A stretch of DNA of 64,000 nt from Falsochrobactrum shanghaiense (GTDB lineage Bacteria; Pseudomonadota; Alphaproteobacteria; Rhizobiales; Rhizobiaceae), in NCBI RefSeq assembly GCF_003149535.1, contig NZ_QGDB01000004.1:250501-314500 (forward strand). Direction: 5' to 3'. Below are positions 17,468 to 26,134 of this stretch, piece after piece. How positions within the stretch are numbered: position 1 is the stretch's first letter; each line of letters opens with the position of its first letter. The notes beneath the pieces are model-generated. The model was not told where the DNA came from and made no database searches. It saw only the letters and a program-made list of their open reading frames with translations. Position numbers and translations under genes: made by a program.

Positions 17468-18430
17468 TCAGGAGAAGAGCAGTGACGAGAGTTTGCGGCG
17501 AGCGCTGATCGTTGCCGGGTCGCTGTTGCCCCAGGCTTCGAAGAACTGCAAAAGCTGCATGCGCGCGCCATCGTCGCTCCATGTGCGATCGGCTCGCATG
17601 ATCGCCAGCAATTCATCGGCGGCTTCATCGCGCCGACCCTGCGCATTGCGCACCTGCGCCAGATCAAAACGCGCCTGATAATCCTTACCATCCGCCTGAA
17701 CGCGGCGCTCCAGCTCTATCGGATCGCCAATGAGCTTGACCTGATCGGCCAGCGCCAGCCTGGCTTCAAGCCCGCGCACCGCTGGCGTATCTTTCTTGTC
17801 GGCAGGCAGGCTGTCGAGCATTTCGCGCGCTTTTTCCGCGTCTCCCGATTCCAGCACGCATGTGGCAAGGCCAACGACCGCTTCGACATTGTCGGGCGCG
17901 ACCTGAAGGATCGAGGAAAAGATTTTACCCGCCTGCACATAATCCCCGCTCTCAAGCAGTTCGGTGGCCGCCTTCATGGCCTCGCCGAGCGCTGCTTCCT
18001 GATCGCTGGGACCGCCGATCTTGGCGATGAATTCCTTCACCTGCGATTCGGGCAATGCGCCCATGAAGCCATCGGCGGGCTGGCCATTGACGAAGGCTAT
18101 GACGGCGGGAATCGACTGGATGCCCAATTGACCGGCAATGGCCGGATGGTCATCGATATTCATCTTGACCAGCTTCACCGCGCCACCTGCCTGACGCACG
18201 GCATTTTCAAGCACGGGCGTCAATTGCTTGCACGGACCACACCAAGGCGCCCAGAAATCGACAAGCACCGGCTGTTTACGCGATTCGGTCAGAACATCCG
18301 CCTGAAAACCCGCAGTGGTCGTGTCCTTGATCAGATCCGCCCCTGCCGGCGCAGCGCTCGCACCGCCGAAAGTAACATTGGCCGACATTTGCCCACTGGC
18401 GCTCGAATAGGGATTGTTCTGGCTCGTCAT
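17468..18430 (-). CDS. Thioredoxin-like co-chaperone (YbbN/CnoX type)
   Basis: 320 residues: a short unstructured N-terminus, a thioredoxin domain (about 40-145) with WAPWCGPCKQL near residue 75, then a TPR region (about 155-320). This is the YbbN/CnoX layout, a holdase that hands clients to chaperones. Unlike E. coli CnoX, which has lost redox activity, the CGPC pair is intact here, so it could also act as a redox thioredoxin. First gene of an apparent operon with the Lon-domain and Trm112-like genes. Confidence 0.92.
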   Translation of the reverse strand: MTSQNNPYSSASGQMSANVTFGGASAAPAGADLIKDTTTAGFQADVLTESRKQPVLVDFWAPWCGPCKQLTPVLENAVRQAGGAVKLVKMNIDDHPAIAGQLGIQSIPAVIAFVNGQPADGFMGALPESQVKEFIAKIGGPSDQEAALGEAMKAATELLESGDYVQAGKIFSSILQVAPDNVEAVVGLATCVLESGDAEKAREMLDSLPADKKDTPAVRGLEARLALADQVKLIGDPIELERRVQADGKDYQARFDLAQVRNAQGRRDEAADELLAIMRADRTWSDDGARMQLLQFFEAWGNSDPATISARRKLSSLLFS

Positions 18431-18550
18431 CGGATTTCCTCATATCTGCCGGCCCACATGAAAGCAGGCGTGACCGGTTTTGGTATTTCAGGTCGTGGTT
18501 ATGCTTCCCGATTTCAAGTCAGCCGGGCGAACAAACATTCCGCATATAGT

Positions 18551-19073
18551 CTATACCGAAGCGGCCGACTTCGCATCCTCCGAAACGGGGAGAATACGCG
18601 GCTTGTGGCCGGTTTCTTCCAGAAAACGTATCAGGTCGTCGCGCGCAATCGAGGTCGTGGCTTCATTGCTCAGCGGATGGCCGTTGATGATATCGTAGCG
18701 CATCAGGGCTTCATCGAGAATGATCTCGACATTATGCCCCTTGTCATTGACCGCGCCGAATACCGTCACCGCTCCGGGAATGACGCCAAGATATTCGAGC
18801 AACTTTTCCGGCTTGCCGAAAGACACCCGGCTGGCCGCACCGATGACGTGGTGGATTGATTTGAGATCGACCATTGCGTCTTCTTCCACGGTAACCAAAA
18901 AGAAATTGTCTTTCTTGTCCTTGAGAAAAAGATTCTTGGTGTGACCGCCGGGAATTTCTCCGCGCAGGCTCTGCGAATCAGCCACCGTGAACAGGGGCGG
19001 ATGCTCGACCGTTTTCACCTCGATGTGAAGGTCGCGCAGATAATCGTGCAAATCTTGTGGCGTTAAAGGCATA
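18551..19073 (-). CDS. Prolyl-tRNA editing protein (YbaK/ProX family)
   Basis: About 173 residues of the YbaK/aminoacyl-tRNA deacylase fold, which hydrolyses mischarged tRNA-Pro. Family marks include HPPLFTVADSQSLRGEIPGGHTKNLFLKDKK (split across residues 23-53), a conserved Lys in that segment, and GAVTVFGAVNDKG near 110. The length and sequence fit ProXp-ala/PrdX. The ATG at 19073 was chosen; the upstream extension to 19144 looks non-coding. It is monocistronic, upstream of the YbbN-like gene on the same strand with about 120 bases between. Confidence 0.9.
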
Positions 19074-19310
19074 TCTGTTCCTTCTCCCCCGGCAGCAGTT
19101 GGCCGTCTTGATGTCATTGATCGGCAATCCTCGATAGGGCTCACCCTCCTATATCACCACCTTGGCAAAACCTATATCAGCCCCGGATAAAAGGCGAATA
19201 AGGCAACAGGCGCTTTCTTTGCGGGTAACGGTATTTTCCTGCAATTTCCCTGTTGCAATCAGCCGATGGTTGGTCCATATAGCGCCTGCCTGACGGAATC
19301 GCTGGCGCGA

Positions 19311-19385
19311 GCGGGTGTAGCTCAGGGGTAGAGCACAACCTTGCCAAGGTTGGGGTCGAGGGTTCGAATCCCTTCGCCCGCTCCA
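19311..19385 (+). tRNA. tRNA-Gly: tRNA-Gly (anticodon GCC)
   Basis: Acceptor GCGGGTG pairs with CGCCCGC (one G-U pair). The D arm is GCTCAGGGGTAGAGC, the anticodon loop CTTGCCAAG has anticodon GCC, and the T arm contains GGTTCGAATCC. The CCA end is encoded. A possible TTGCAA / CATATA promoter lies about 50 bases upstream. Confidence 0.97.
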
Positions 19386-19409
19386 GTTTTCCGTTAAGTC
19401 TCAGGCAAC

Positions 19410-19440
19410 AAAATCCCGGTTTCGTCCGGGATTTTTGCTT
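19410..19440. terminator. Terminator after tRNA-Gly
   Basis: Stem AAATCCCGG / CCGGGATTT with loop TTTCGT and a T-rich tail. It lies between tRNA-Gly and the convergent nadQ-like gene. Confidence 0.8.
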
Positions 19441-19478
19441 TCTGGAAAAGCGCAGCGCCTATATTTTCAAAGCTTGCT

Positions 19479-20429
19479 TTATCCCCGGTCAATCCGGGAG
19501 ACGGGCAATTTTGCTCCGGCCAGATGACGCTCGGAGAGCGCGCGTTCTTCAACGATGGAATAGCGGAAACGGAACAGTTTTGCCGGGCGGCCACCAGTTT
19601 CACTGTCGCTTTCGCCGGTTTCTTCAACCAGATCCTGCTGCTCGACCAGACGGCGGAAATTCTGCTTGTGCAGGCGCAGACCCGCCAGCGCCTCAATCGA
19701 ACGCTGGAGCTGCAAGAGTGTAAAACTTTCCGGCATCAATTCGAAAATAACCGGGCGATATTTGATCTTGCCGCGCAGCCGGGCGATGGCGGTTGCAAGA
19801 ATGCGGCGGTGATCGGCAAACATGTGCAGGCCGTTCCCCTCGTCTCCCCTGCCCGCCTCACGCACAAGCCCCGCCTCGTAGAGAAGTTCATAGCGCTGAA
19901 GCGTCAGGTCTTCGTTCCAGCGTTCGCCGTTGAGGCCGAAAGCAAAAGCAATGCGGCGCAGGCGCTGTTCTCTTGTCCCGGCGCTTGCGGCCTGATGCGC
20001 CCATCCATGCAGGCCGTCGCTTAAAGGCCCGAGGATTTCCGGCACACCGCCACGATGATCTTCCCATGGCAGATAGTCATACCAGCCGCACCAGCCAGCC
20101 TGTTCGACGGTTGCCTGATTCTCGCGCACCAATCCCAGATAGCTGATGGAAATGATTCGCTCCCCCTGCGCGTGACGATCGCGGTCAGCAAATGTGTAAA
20201 GCTGTTCGAGGTAGCCCACCGGATGTGCGGTCTCCGCCTGCACCCAGGCGCGCAAGCCCATTTGCAGCGAGCGATGTTCCGTTTCAAATGGCCCCGAAGG
20301 CAAGGCGTAGCCCTGTCGCACAGTCATGACGCGCGGCTGCTCACGGGTAATGGCGACAAGCACGGCGATAAGTTCGGTATGGGCAATATCGTCAGTCAAG
20401 AGCAATTTCTTCCGTAAGGCAGCAGTCAC
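19479..20429 (-). CDS. nadQ: NadQ-like NAD-metabolism regulator (Nudix-like plus winged helix)
   Basis: 316 residues. The N-terminal half (about 15-150) resembles a Nudix fold, but its Nudix box is degraded: the GPFETEHRSLQMGLRAWVQ segment lacks the REUxEE core. It is therefore probably a ligand sensor rather than a hydrolase. The C-terminal part (about 230-310) looks like a winged-helix DNA-binding domain with SFTLLQLQRSIEALAG. This architecture is that of NadQ, the alphaproteobacterial regulator of NAD genes. The start is GTG at 20429. No nad genes are in the window, so targets are inferred from the family. Confidence 0.75.
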   Translation of the reverse strand: MTAALRKKLLLTDDIAHTELIAVLVAITREQPRVMTVRQGYALPSGPFETEHRSLQMGLRAWVQAETAHPVGYLEQLYTFADRDRHAQGERIISISYLGLVRENQATVEQAGWCGWYDYLPWEDHRGGVPEILGPLSDGLHGWAHQAASAGTREQRLRRIAFAFGLNGERWNEDLTLQRYELLYEAGLVREAGRGDEGNGLHMFADHRRILATAIARLRGKIKYRPVIFELMPESFTLLQLQRSIEALAGLRLHKQNFRRLVEQQDLVEETGESDSETGGRPAKLFRFRYSIVEERALSERHLAGAKLPVSRIDRG

Positions 20430-20652
20430 AACGGCAAGGAAAACAAGCCACGAAAAGAATTACAACGCGCTATCATTTCCAGAAAGCTTTATGCCAGAAA
20501 CGCATTCCTCCCAACGAAATAACATCCATCTATAAACAGAATTCCTGTCGGCATTTTGTGATTTACGCACCTCGCCACTACCCCTATGTTTGAACTCCAT
20601 ATTGTCCATTGGTCGACCAGCGCCCCGCCTGCCAGACCGGAACGGAGTTGCT

Positions 20653-22104
20653 ATGTATCTTGGCCTCGATCTTGGAACATCCGGCGTCAAGGCGCTGCTG
20701 ATTGACGATGCGCAAAAGCCCATTGGCTCGGGGCATGGCGCACTGGATGTTTCGCGACCGCAGCAAGGCTGGAGCGAACAGGACCCGGCGCAATGGGTGA
20801 AGGCCTGCGAAACGGCCATCGATGAGCTCAGATCCTCCTTTCCAAAGGAATTTGCGGCAATCGTCGGCATCGGCCTTTCTGGCCAGATGCATGGGGCGAC
20901 CTTGCTCGATACAAATGACGAGGTCCTGCGTCCCTGCATTTTGTGGAACGATACGCGCAGCTATCAGGAAGCAGCCGAACTTGACGCCGATCCGGCCTTC
21001 CGCGCCATTTCCGGCAATATCGTCTTTCCCGGCTTTACCGCGCCCAAGCTTGTGTGGGTGGCTCGCAACGAGCCTGATATTTTTGCGCGCATCAGCAAGG
21101 TTCTGCTGCCAAAGGATTATCTGCGTCTCTGGCTGAGCGGCGAATATGTCTCTGACATGTCGGATTCCGCAGGAACGAGCTGGCTTGATACGGGCGCACG
21201 GCGCTGGTCGCCGGAACTGTTGGCAAAAACCGGCCTTGCTGAAAGCCATATGCCCAGCCTTGCTGAAGGCTGCGATGTGACAGGACGATTGCGAGCGGAA
21301 CTGGCCTCCAGATGGGGACTGGCCAATCGCCCCGTTATCGCTGGCGGTGCGGGTGACAATGCGGCCTCCGCCTGCGGTATGGGAACAGTGAGACCGGGAC
21401 ATGCCTTCATCTCGCTTGGCACGTCGGGGGTGCTATTTGCCGCCACCGCCTCTTATCAGCCCAAACCGGAAAGTGCCGTACATACATTCTGTCACGCATT
21501 GCCCGATACCTGGCATCAGATGGGTGTTATTCTGTCTGCGGCAAGTGCGTTCGAATGGTATTCGGGTATTGTCGGTTCTACGCCGCGCGAACTCGATCGG
21601 GCACTGGGCGAGCATTTGAAAGCACCCGGCTCGCTTACTTTCCTGCCCTATTTGTCCGGCGAGCGCACACCTTATAATGATGCGAAAATTCGCGGAGCCT
21701 TCACCGGTCTTGAGCATGAGATGGATCGCAACGCCATGACACAGGCCGTTCTTGAAGGCGTAGCTTTTGCCATTCGCGACAATCTCGCAGCATTGCAATC
21801 AGCCGGCGCAGAAATCAGCGCCCTCACTGCAGTCGGCGGCGGATCCCGGTCGTCGTATTGGCTTAAAGCAATCGCGACTGCACTCGATCTTCCAATCCTG
21901 CTGCCTGCGGAAAGTGAACTTGGTGCAGCCTTCGGTGCAGCGCGTCTTGGGCTGATAGCCGCAACCGGCGCCGATCCTCTGGCGATTTGCAGCGCGCCTT
22001 CCACAGCCCGCGCAATAGAGCCTGAACAGGCTTTGCTTGCCTCTTATGATGAAGCCTATCGGCGCTATCATGCCCTCTATCCCGCCTTGCAGGGACTTGC
22101 ATAA
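20653..22104 (+). CDS. xylB: Xylulokinase
   Basis: 483-residue FGGY-family sugar kinase, standard XylB length, that phosphorylates D-xylulose with ATP. It shows the phosphate motif DLGTSGVKALL at the N-terminus, GLSGQMHGATLLD near residue 75, and the C-terminal ATP-binding GGGSRSSYW near 395. The ATG at 20653 follows CGGAG by seven bases. No xylA or xylose transporter lies nearby. It is convergent with repC, only 12 bases apart, so it directly abuts the replication module. Confidence 0.93.
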   Translation: MYLGLDLGTSGVKALLIDDAQKPIGSGHGALDVSRPQQGWSEQDPAQWVKACETAIDELRSSFPKEFAAIVGIGLSGQMHGATLLDTNDEVLRPCILWNDTRSYQEAAELDADPAFRAISGNIVFPGFTAPKLVWVARNEPDIFARISKVLLPKDYLRLWLSGEYVSDMSDSAGTSWLDTGARRWSPELLAKTGLAESHMPSLAEGCDVTGRLRAELASRWGLANRPVIAGGAGDNAASACGMGTVRPGHAFISLGTSGVLFAATASYQPKPESAVHTFCHALPDTWHQMGVILSAASAFEWYSGIVGSTPRELDRALGEHLKAPGSLTFLPYLSGERTPYNDAKIRGAFTGLEHEMDRNAMTQAVLEGVAFAIRDNLAALQSAGAEISALTAVGGGSRSSYWLKAIATALDLPILLPAESELGAAFGAARLGLIAATGADPLAICSAPSTARAIEPEQALLASYDEAYRRYHALYPALQGLA

Positions 22105-22116
22105 TCAGGCTCCCAT

Positions 22117-23322
22117 TCATTGCAGACTTCGGTTCTGCCCATATCTCGTCTGCTTATGTCTGGCGCTAATCAGCAAGGCTTTGGCGCAAAAGGCCCCTTC
22201 GGCAGCTTTTTGCGTAAGGATGCGCAGATAGCCGCTGGTCGAGCGAATAGTCTCATAGCGTTCAAGAAGACAGGCGATCACAATGGCCGTATTCAACGAT
22301 CCAAGCACTTTCAAAGCATTTTCGTAAAGCTTCGTGTCGATGCCTATGAAGCCGCGAATTTTCTCCGTGGTTTCGAGTAAGTCCTGCCAGTGTCGGATAG
22401 GACCAGATGCATAATTGGCTAGTTCCGGACAGGATCGAAGAACGAAATCGAGTGAAATTGTATGTTCGGCATCCGGCAAGGGTTTTGACGCGCGTTGGCT
22501 GTTATCCGTTTCTGCTAGATTTCTATCAAAATATGAATCTGGTTCTGATTCATTTAGCTGCCGCTCAATATGAGATTCATTGCCGCTCATTTTCTCTGTT
22601 TTATATTGATTATTCAATAGCTTACCCACAGAGACGTGGATATCGCGCAATGCTTCGACCAGCGCGCTGAGTTCTTCGTATTCCGCCCGGCGAGGAATGG
22701 AGTCGACGATTGTTCTGTAACGGGCTTTCAGATCAACCCATGGACCGGGCAGTTCTTCCTCAAGCCCATATTCGAGCATCTTTGCAATGTCGCGGCGCAG
22801 CAGGGTGAGTTGCTCGCGTATTTCACGCAAAGCGGCTTTTTGCTCCTTTACCTGTTCTGCGGCGGTTTCGATTTCCTGGGCACGGGCCAGAAGCGGTGCA
22901 AGGGAAAAACCGAAAGCAATCTTGAGTTCGCCGGATTTTGTGCGACGGGCATAACGCTTGCCATTTGGGCTATCCTGGCGGCTGATAAGACCTGTTTCGA
23001 CGAGCGCAGCCAGATGTCGGCGCAAGGTTGCATCCGCCATGCCGTGGGCACGCAGCGCCAGTTGCTTGTTTGATGGGAAAACCACAAGACCGCCAGTTTC
23101 ATTGAGAACGGCCTCGGGATGAAAGGACAGCAAGGCTGACAGCACCGCAAGCGTACGGTCGCTGATGCCGATAATGCTCTTGCCTTCACACAGCCAGCGA
23201 TAAAGCTGCCACTTGTCAACAGTGGCACCCTGCGCGACTTCTCTGGTTTTTCGATGCGCTGCCAGCAAGGCATGCGTCATCCTTTGACTGCCAAACGGCG
23301 TCAAGCCAAATTGAGACTCCAT
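22117..23322 (-). CDS. repC: RepC replication initiator
   Basis: 401 residues, typical RepC of repABC replicons. The N-terminal winged-helix DNA-binding part is visible (TVDKWQLYRWLCEGK near residue 36; RRHLAALVETGLISRQDS near 102). A middle low-complexity segment (around 240-275) is encoded by the AT-rich stretch at 22500-22625. In characterised repABC plasmids, RepC binds an origin inside its own gene and is limiting for copy number. It is the last gene of repABC and is separated from repB by about 360 bases holding the antisense RNA. Confidence 0.95.
   Translation of the reverse strand: MESQFGLTPFGSQRMTHALLAAHRKTREVAQGATVDKWQLYRWLCEGKSIIGISDRTLAVLSALLSFHPEAVLNETGGLVVFPSNKQLALRAHGMADATLRRHLAALVETGLISRQDSPNGKRYARRTKSGELKIAFGFSLAPLLARAQEIETAAEQVKEQKAALREIREQLTLLRRDIAKMLEYGLEEELPGPWVDLKARYRTIVDSIPRRAEYEELSALVEALRDIHVSVGKLLNNQYKTEKMSGNESHIERQLNESEPDSYFDRNLAETDNSQRASKPLPDAEHTISLDFVLRSCPELANYASGPIRHWQDLLETTEKIRGFIGIDTKLYENALKVLGSLNTAIVIACLLERYETIRSTSGYLRILTQKAAEGAFCAKALLISARHKQTRYGQNRSLQ
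22500..22625. other. Candidate replication origin (oriV) inside repC
   Basis: Clear AT-rich stretch within the otherwise GC-rich repC, with repeated GATTCAT and TGCCGCTCA elements in 22540-22595. In repABC replicons the origin has been mapped to an AT-rich part of repC; the equivalence here is inferred. Confidence 0.45.
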
Positions 23323-23381
23323 TTTCTTTCACCTTCCACAAGGCAAAAGATATCCACCCGCCAAAATGACGCTAATTACAC

Positions 23382-23410
23382 TTGACACTGATTCGTGGAT
23401 TTGCGATTCT
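23382..23410 (+). promoter_or_regulatory. Promoter of the repABC antisense RNA
   Basis: Consensus TTGACA (23382-23387), exactly 17 bases, then GATTCT (23405-23410), on the strand opposite to repABC. Position and strength fit the constitutive ctRNA promoter. Confidence 0.7.
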
Positions 23411-23416
23411 CTAGCT

Positions 23417-23472
23417 GCTAAACCAATGAGAAGGGCTTCCACGCGGCGACGTTTGGGGGCCTTTTTCTTTTG
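23417..23472 (+). ncRNA. repABC counter-transcribed RNA (ctRNA)
   Basis: About 55 nt, starting some 7 bases after the -10 box and ending in a hairpin AAGG(G)CTTCC / GGGGGCCTT followed by TTTTTCTTTT. It lies antisense to the repB-repC leader, the position of the incompatibility RNA that limits RepC synthesis in repABC plasmids. Ends are inferred. Confidence 0.65.
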
Positions 23473-23592
23473 CTCTGTTTGCCTTTCTTCAAATTCTGCA
23501 AGCGACCATCGCCTGCCTCCTTTGCCTTTATACGCTTGAGCGTGTCGCGTTTAACCTGACGCATTACGCTCGCTCCAGATTACTCAAGTGGC

Positions 23593-23636
23593 GCATATTC
23601 GCGAAGGCTAAACGAAGCCGTCTAGCCGCGATATGC
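23593..23636 (-). promoter_or_regulatory. Long inverted repeat in the repB-repC leader
   Basis: Imperfect palindrome: GCATAT, CGCG and GGCTA on one side, TAGCC, GCG and ATATGC on the other. It lies 48 bases after the repB stop. It may be part of the leader structure of repC or a protein-binding site. Confidence 0.45.
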
Positions 23637-23684
23637 TTTAGGCTGAAAAGGAGGAGACAAGTCCCCTCGCCTTTCTACTCATAC

Positions 23685-24671
23685 TCATTTCTCGTCATCT
23701 TTGAACGACGCATAAAGCGTATCCAGATTGCGAGAAATCCATTGCGCAAAACGATGCCCATTTGCAGCACTCATGGCCAAAGTGGCCGTTTTGCTATTTT
23801 GCCTGATAACGACATTCACGCTTTTATCCGTCGCAACCCAGGTCGCTCCGCTGCGTGAATCGGCTTTGGTTACAGGCCGTTTTTGCCTGCTGCCCTTGAG
23901 ATAGGCGTAAAGTTGCTCGAAGCGGTCGCTGGACTGCGCCTCTTTGAATGGCGCACTGGCGATCAGCTCGCGCGCCGCATCCGCCTTGCCCGGCATTTCG
24001 ATCAGCTTGCGCAATTCAAGCCAGCGGTCACGCCCGATGCCTTTTGCCGGACCGATGGCCATCAGCATGTCTTCAGGGATTGCACGCGGTATGGTCAGCA
24101 TCTTGGAAAGTGTTTGATAATCGACAGACAAGGCAGCCTGTATCGCTTCGCGGTCGAACTGTAATGCTTCCAGGCGCGCTGCAAAGAGCACACGCTCGAT
24201 AAAACTGAGATTTGCACGGGCGGAGTTTTCCTGCCCCTGGCTAAGAATATGTTCCAGATCGGCGAGGGGCTTGATAACCGCCTTGACCTTTATGCCCAGT
24301 TCCTGCGCCACGCGCACCCGGCGATGGCCGAAGACGATCATATAGCGGCCGTTGTCCTGCGGATGCGGGCGAACCAGAATGGGGCTATCCTGTCCGCGTT
24401 CGCGAATGGCCGTCAGAAGCTCAAGATATTCCTGATCATCGGCCTGGGGCAGGCGGTCCGCGACGAAGGAAACATCGAGATCGGCCGGATCAAGCTCGAC
24501 GACCGCTTCGCCATCCAGCTGTTGCGCGGCCTGTCTGGCAAGCTCGTCAATAGAAGCCGAAAGCGACTTGGCGGCACCGAACCGACGCGTCACGGTTTCT
24601 GCCGGCGCGCTGGCGTCGGTTCCGGTCGGTTCCGTTTGCATTACGCTTCTAAAGATGTTCTTCCGTGCCAT
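23685..24671 (-). CDS. repB: RepB partition protein (ParB family)
   Basis: 328-residue centromere-binding protein. The ParB/Srx CTPase region is seen near residues 60-130 (RERGQDSPILVRPHPQ, then VFGHRRVRVAQELG). A helix-turn-helix follows near 165-210 (DYQTLSKMLTIPRAIP), and a C-terminal dimerisation part ends the protein. It works with RepA to segregate the replicon. It is located 64 bases after repA, and a candidate parS palindrome lies in that gap. Confidence 0.95.
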   Translation of the reverse strand: MARKNIFRSVMQTEPTGTDASAPAETVTRRFGAAKSLSASIDELARQAAQQLDGEAVVELDPADLDVSFVADRLPQADDQEYLELLTAIRERGQDSPILVRPHPQDNGRYMIVFGHRRVRVAQELGIKVKAVIKPLADLEHILSQGQENSARANLSFIERVLFAARLEALQFDREAIQAALSVDYQTLSKMLTIPRAIPEDMLMAIGPAKGIGRDRWLELRKLIEMPGKADAARELIASAPFKEAQSSDRFEQLYAYLKGSRQKRPVTKADSRSGATWVATDKSVNVVIRQNSKTATLAMSAANGHRFAQWISRNLDTLYASFKDDEK

Positions 24672-24723
24672 TTTTTCGTCCTCAAACCAGCCATAGGACT
24701 GATTTCACTTCATATTTCCTATA

Positions 24724-24739
24724 TTAGACCGCCGTCTAA
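24724..24739. promoter_or_regulatory. Candidate parS 1 (between repA and repB)
   Basis: Palindrome TTAGACCGCCGTCTAA, arms TTAGAC / GTCTAA. It overlaps the repA stop codon. The core TAGAC-N4-GTCTA recurs only upstream of repA, as far as could be seen. This differs from the usual repABC consensus GTTNNNNGCNNNNAAC. Confidence 0.55.
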
Positions 24740-25938
24740 CGCCCCCAGGCCGTATGAATAAGCCCTCTTATCTCTGAATTGACGGCTTCCATGGAATCCA
24801 TGGCGCGATCATAGGTTGCCCTGTTCATCGAAGAGCGATCAACCTCGTAAAGCGTCTGCTTGGTAAGTCCTGCATCCGAAATAGCGGTTGATTTGAGCAT
24901 CTGGTTCTTGAGCATATGCGAAGCAAGCATGCTCTGCATGAAGCCGACCATTTGCGCCTGTGGTATGTCCATCGGCTCATAGCGTGTGACCAGGTATCTG
25001 AACCAGTCGAGATGAACGGCTCCGCCTGCCTGCCGCACGGTTTTGAGAATATCTCCCAGCATGAGCAGGAATTGCGACATGGACATCAGGTCGAGCATTT
25101 GCGGATGCACGGTGATGAGAACCGCCGTTGCCGCGGATAAGGCGGTGAGCGTCAGATAGCCAAGCTGCGGTGGGCAGTCGATGACGACAATATCGTAATC
25201 CTGATCGACCTCCGCCAGAACGCGCGCAATGCGATTCCAGAAGCTGCGGCCTTCGCCGCCATTCTGCATCGCCAGGGGCGTGTCATATTCATATTCCTGC
25301 AATTCCAGCATGGCCGGGATAATATCGAGGCCGGGGAAGTTCGTGTGGCGGATGACTTCACGAATTGGCTTGCGTTCGGAATCATAACGGATGGCTTCAT
25401 AAAGGGAGGGGAACTCGTCGAGCTCCGGCTGAATGCCATGCAGCGCCGATAAGGAAGCCTGCGGATCGAGATCAATCGCCAGAACCCTGTGTCCTGTGAG
25501 GGCGAGATGCTGCGCAAGATGGGCTGCGGTCGTCGTCTTGCCCGACCCGCCCTTGAAGTTCACCACGCCGACGACCTGCAATTTTTCATCGCCGCGCCGA
25601 TGCGGGACATAGCGTTTGACTTCCGCCCGGCCATTCTGGTCGAGCCAGTGCCGCAATTCCTGTATCTGTTCGATCGTATAGGCTCTGCGTCCTCCCGAAA
25701 GAATGATAGGCTCGACGGACTTGCCTTCGAGATGCAGCTTCTTGAGGTTGCTCGGAGACACGCCGAGGAAATAAGCCGCTTCAGCCATGGAGAATTGCCG
25801 CAAGCTCTTGCGGGCATCGGGGGGGAAGTTCTCATGGCGCAGCAAATTGAGCTTGCGAGAAATCTCTCGCCCTTGCATCAATATCGTGTCATCAAACGAC
25901 AACGGAGCTGCCGGGTTCGCGGTATTCATCGGTTTCAA
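24736..25938 (-). CDS. repA: RepA partition ATPase (ParA family)
   Basis: 400-residue Walker-type partition ATPase. An N-terminal helix-turn-helix region (AAYFLGVSPSNLKKLHLEG near residue 52) gives operator binding. A deviant Walker A, KGGSGKTTTAAHLAQ, lies near 130, followed by DLDPQASLSALHG near 157 and VIDCPPQLGYLT near 250. RepA segregates the replicon with RepB and represses repABC transcription. It is the first gene of the operon; promoter and operator candidates lie just upstream. Confidence 0.96.
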   Translation of the reverse strand: MKPMNTANPAAPLSFDDTILMQGREISRKLNLLRHENFPPDARKSLRQFSMAEAAYFLGVSPSNLKKLHLEGKSVEPIILSGGRRAYTIEQIQELRHWLDQNGRAEVKRYVPHRRGDEKLQVVGVVNFKGGSGKTTTAAHLAQHLALTGHRVLAIDLDPQASLSALHGIQPELDEFPSLYEAIRYDSERKPIREVIRHTNFPGLDIIPAMLELQEYEYDTPLAMQNGGEGRSFWNRIARVLAEVDQDYDIVVIDCPPQLGYLTLTALSAATAVLITVHPQMLDLMSMSQFLLMLGDILKTVRQAGGAVHLDWFRYLVTRYEPMDIPQAQMVGFMQSMLASHMLKNQMLKSTAISDAGLTKQTLYEVDRSSMNRATYDRAMDSMEAVNSEIRGLIHTAWGR

Positions 25939-25946
25939 TCCCCAAG

Positions 25947-26010
25947 TGACGGCACTGAAACTAATACCGCCAGAATACCGTCATTATGTCCGATTCTTAT
26001 TTTGCTGCAA
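25947..26010 (-). promoter_or_regulatory. repABC promoter and operator
   Basis: On the minus strand TTGCAG (26010-26005), 17 bases, ATAATG (25987-25982). An inverted repeat TGACGG / CCGTCA (25947-25952 and 25978-25983) encloses two GGTATT direct repeats and overlaps the -10 edge. This fits RepA/RepB autorepression. Confidence 0.5.
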
Positions 26011-26118
26011 GTGCCCTCTCTTAACAAAAGGTTAGCATCAACGGCGATGCGTTGTAATCGGCTTTCATTACGAATCTGTATTATCTTATCATGCTGATTT
26101 TGAAGGGGCTTTTTGAAA

Positions 26119-26134
26119 ATAGACGGCAGTCTAT
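26119..26134. promoter_or_regulatory. Candidate parS 2 (upstream of repA)
   Basis: Palindrome ATAGACGGCAGTCTAT, sharing TAGAC-N4-GTCTA with 24724-24739. It lies 180 bases upstream of repA. Confidence 0.55.
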
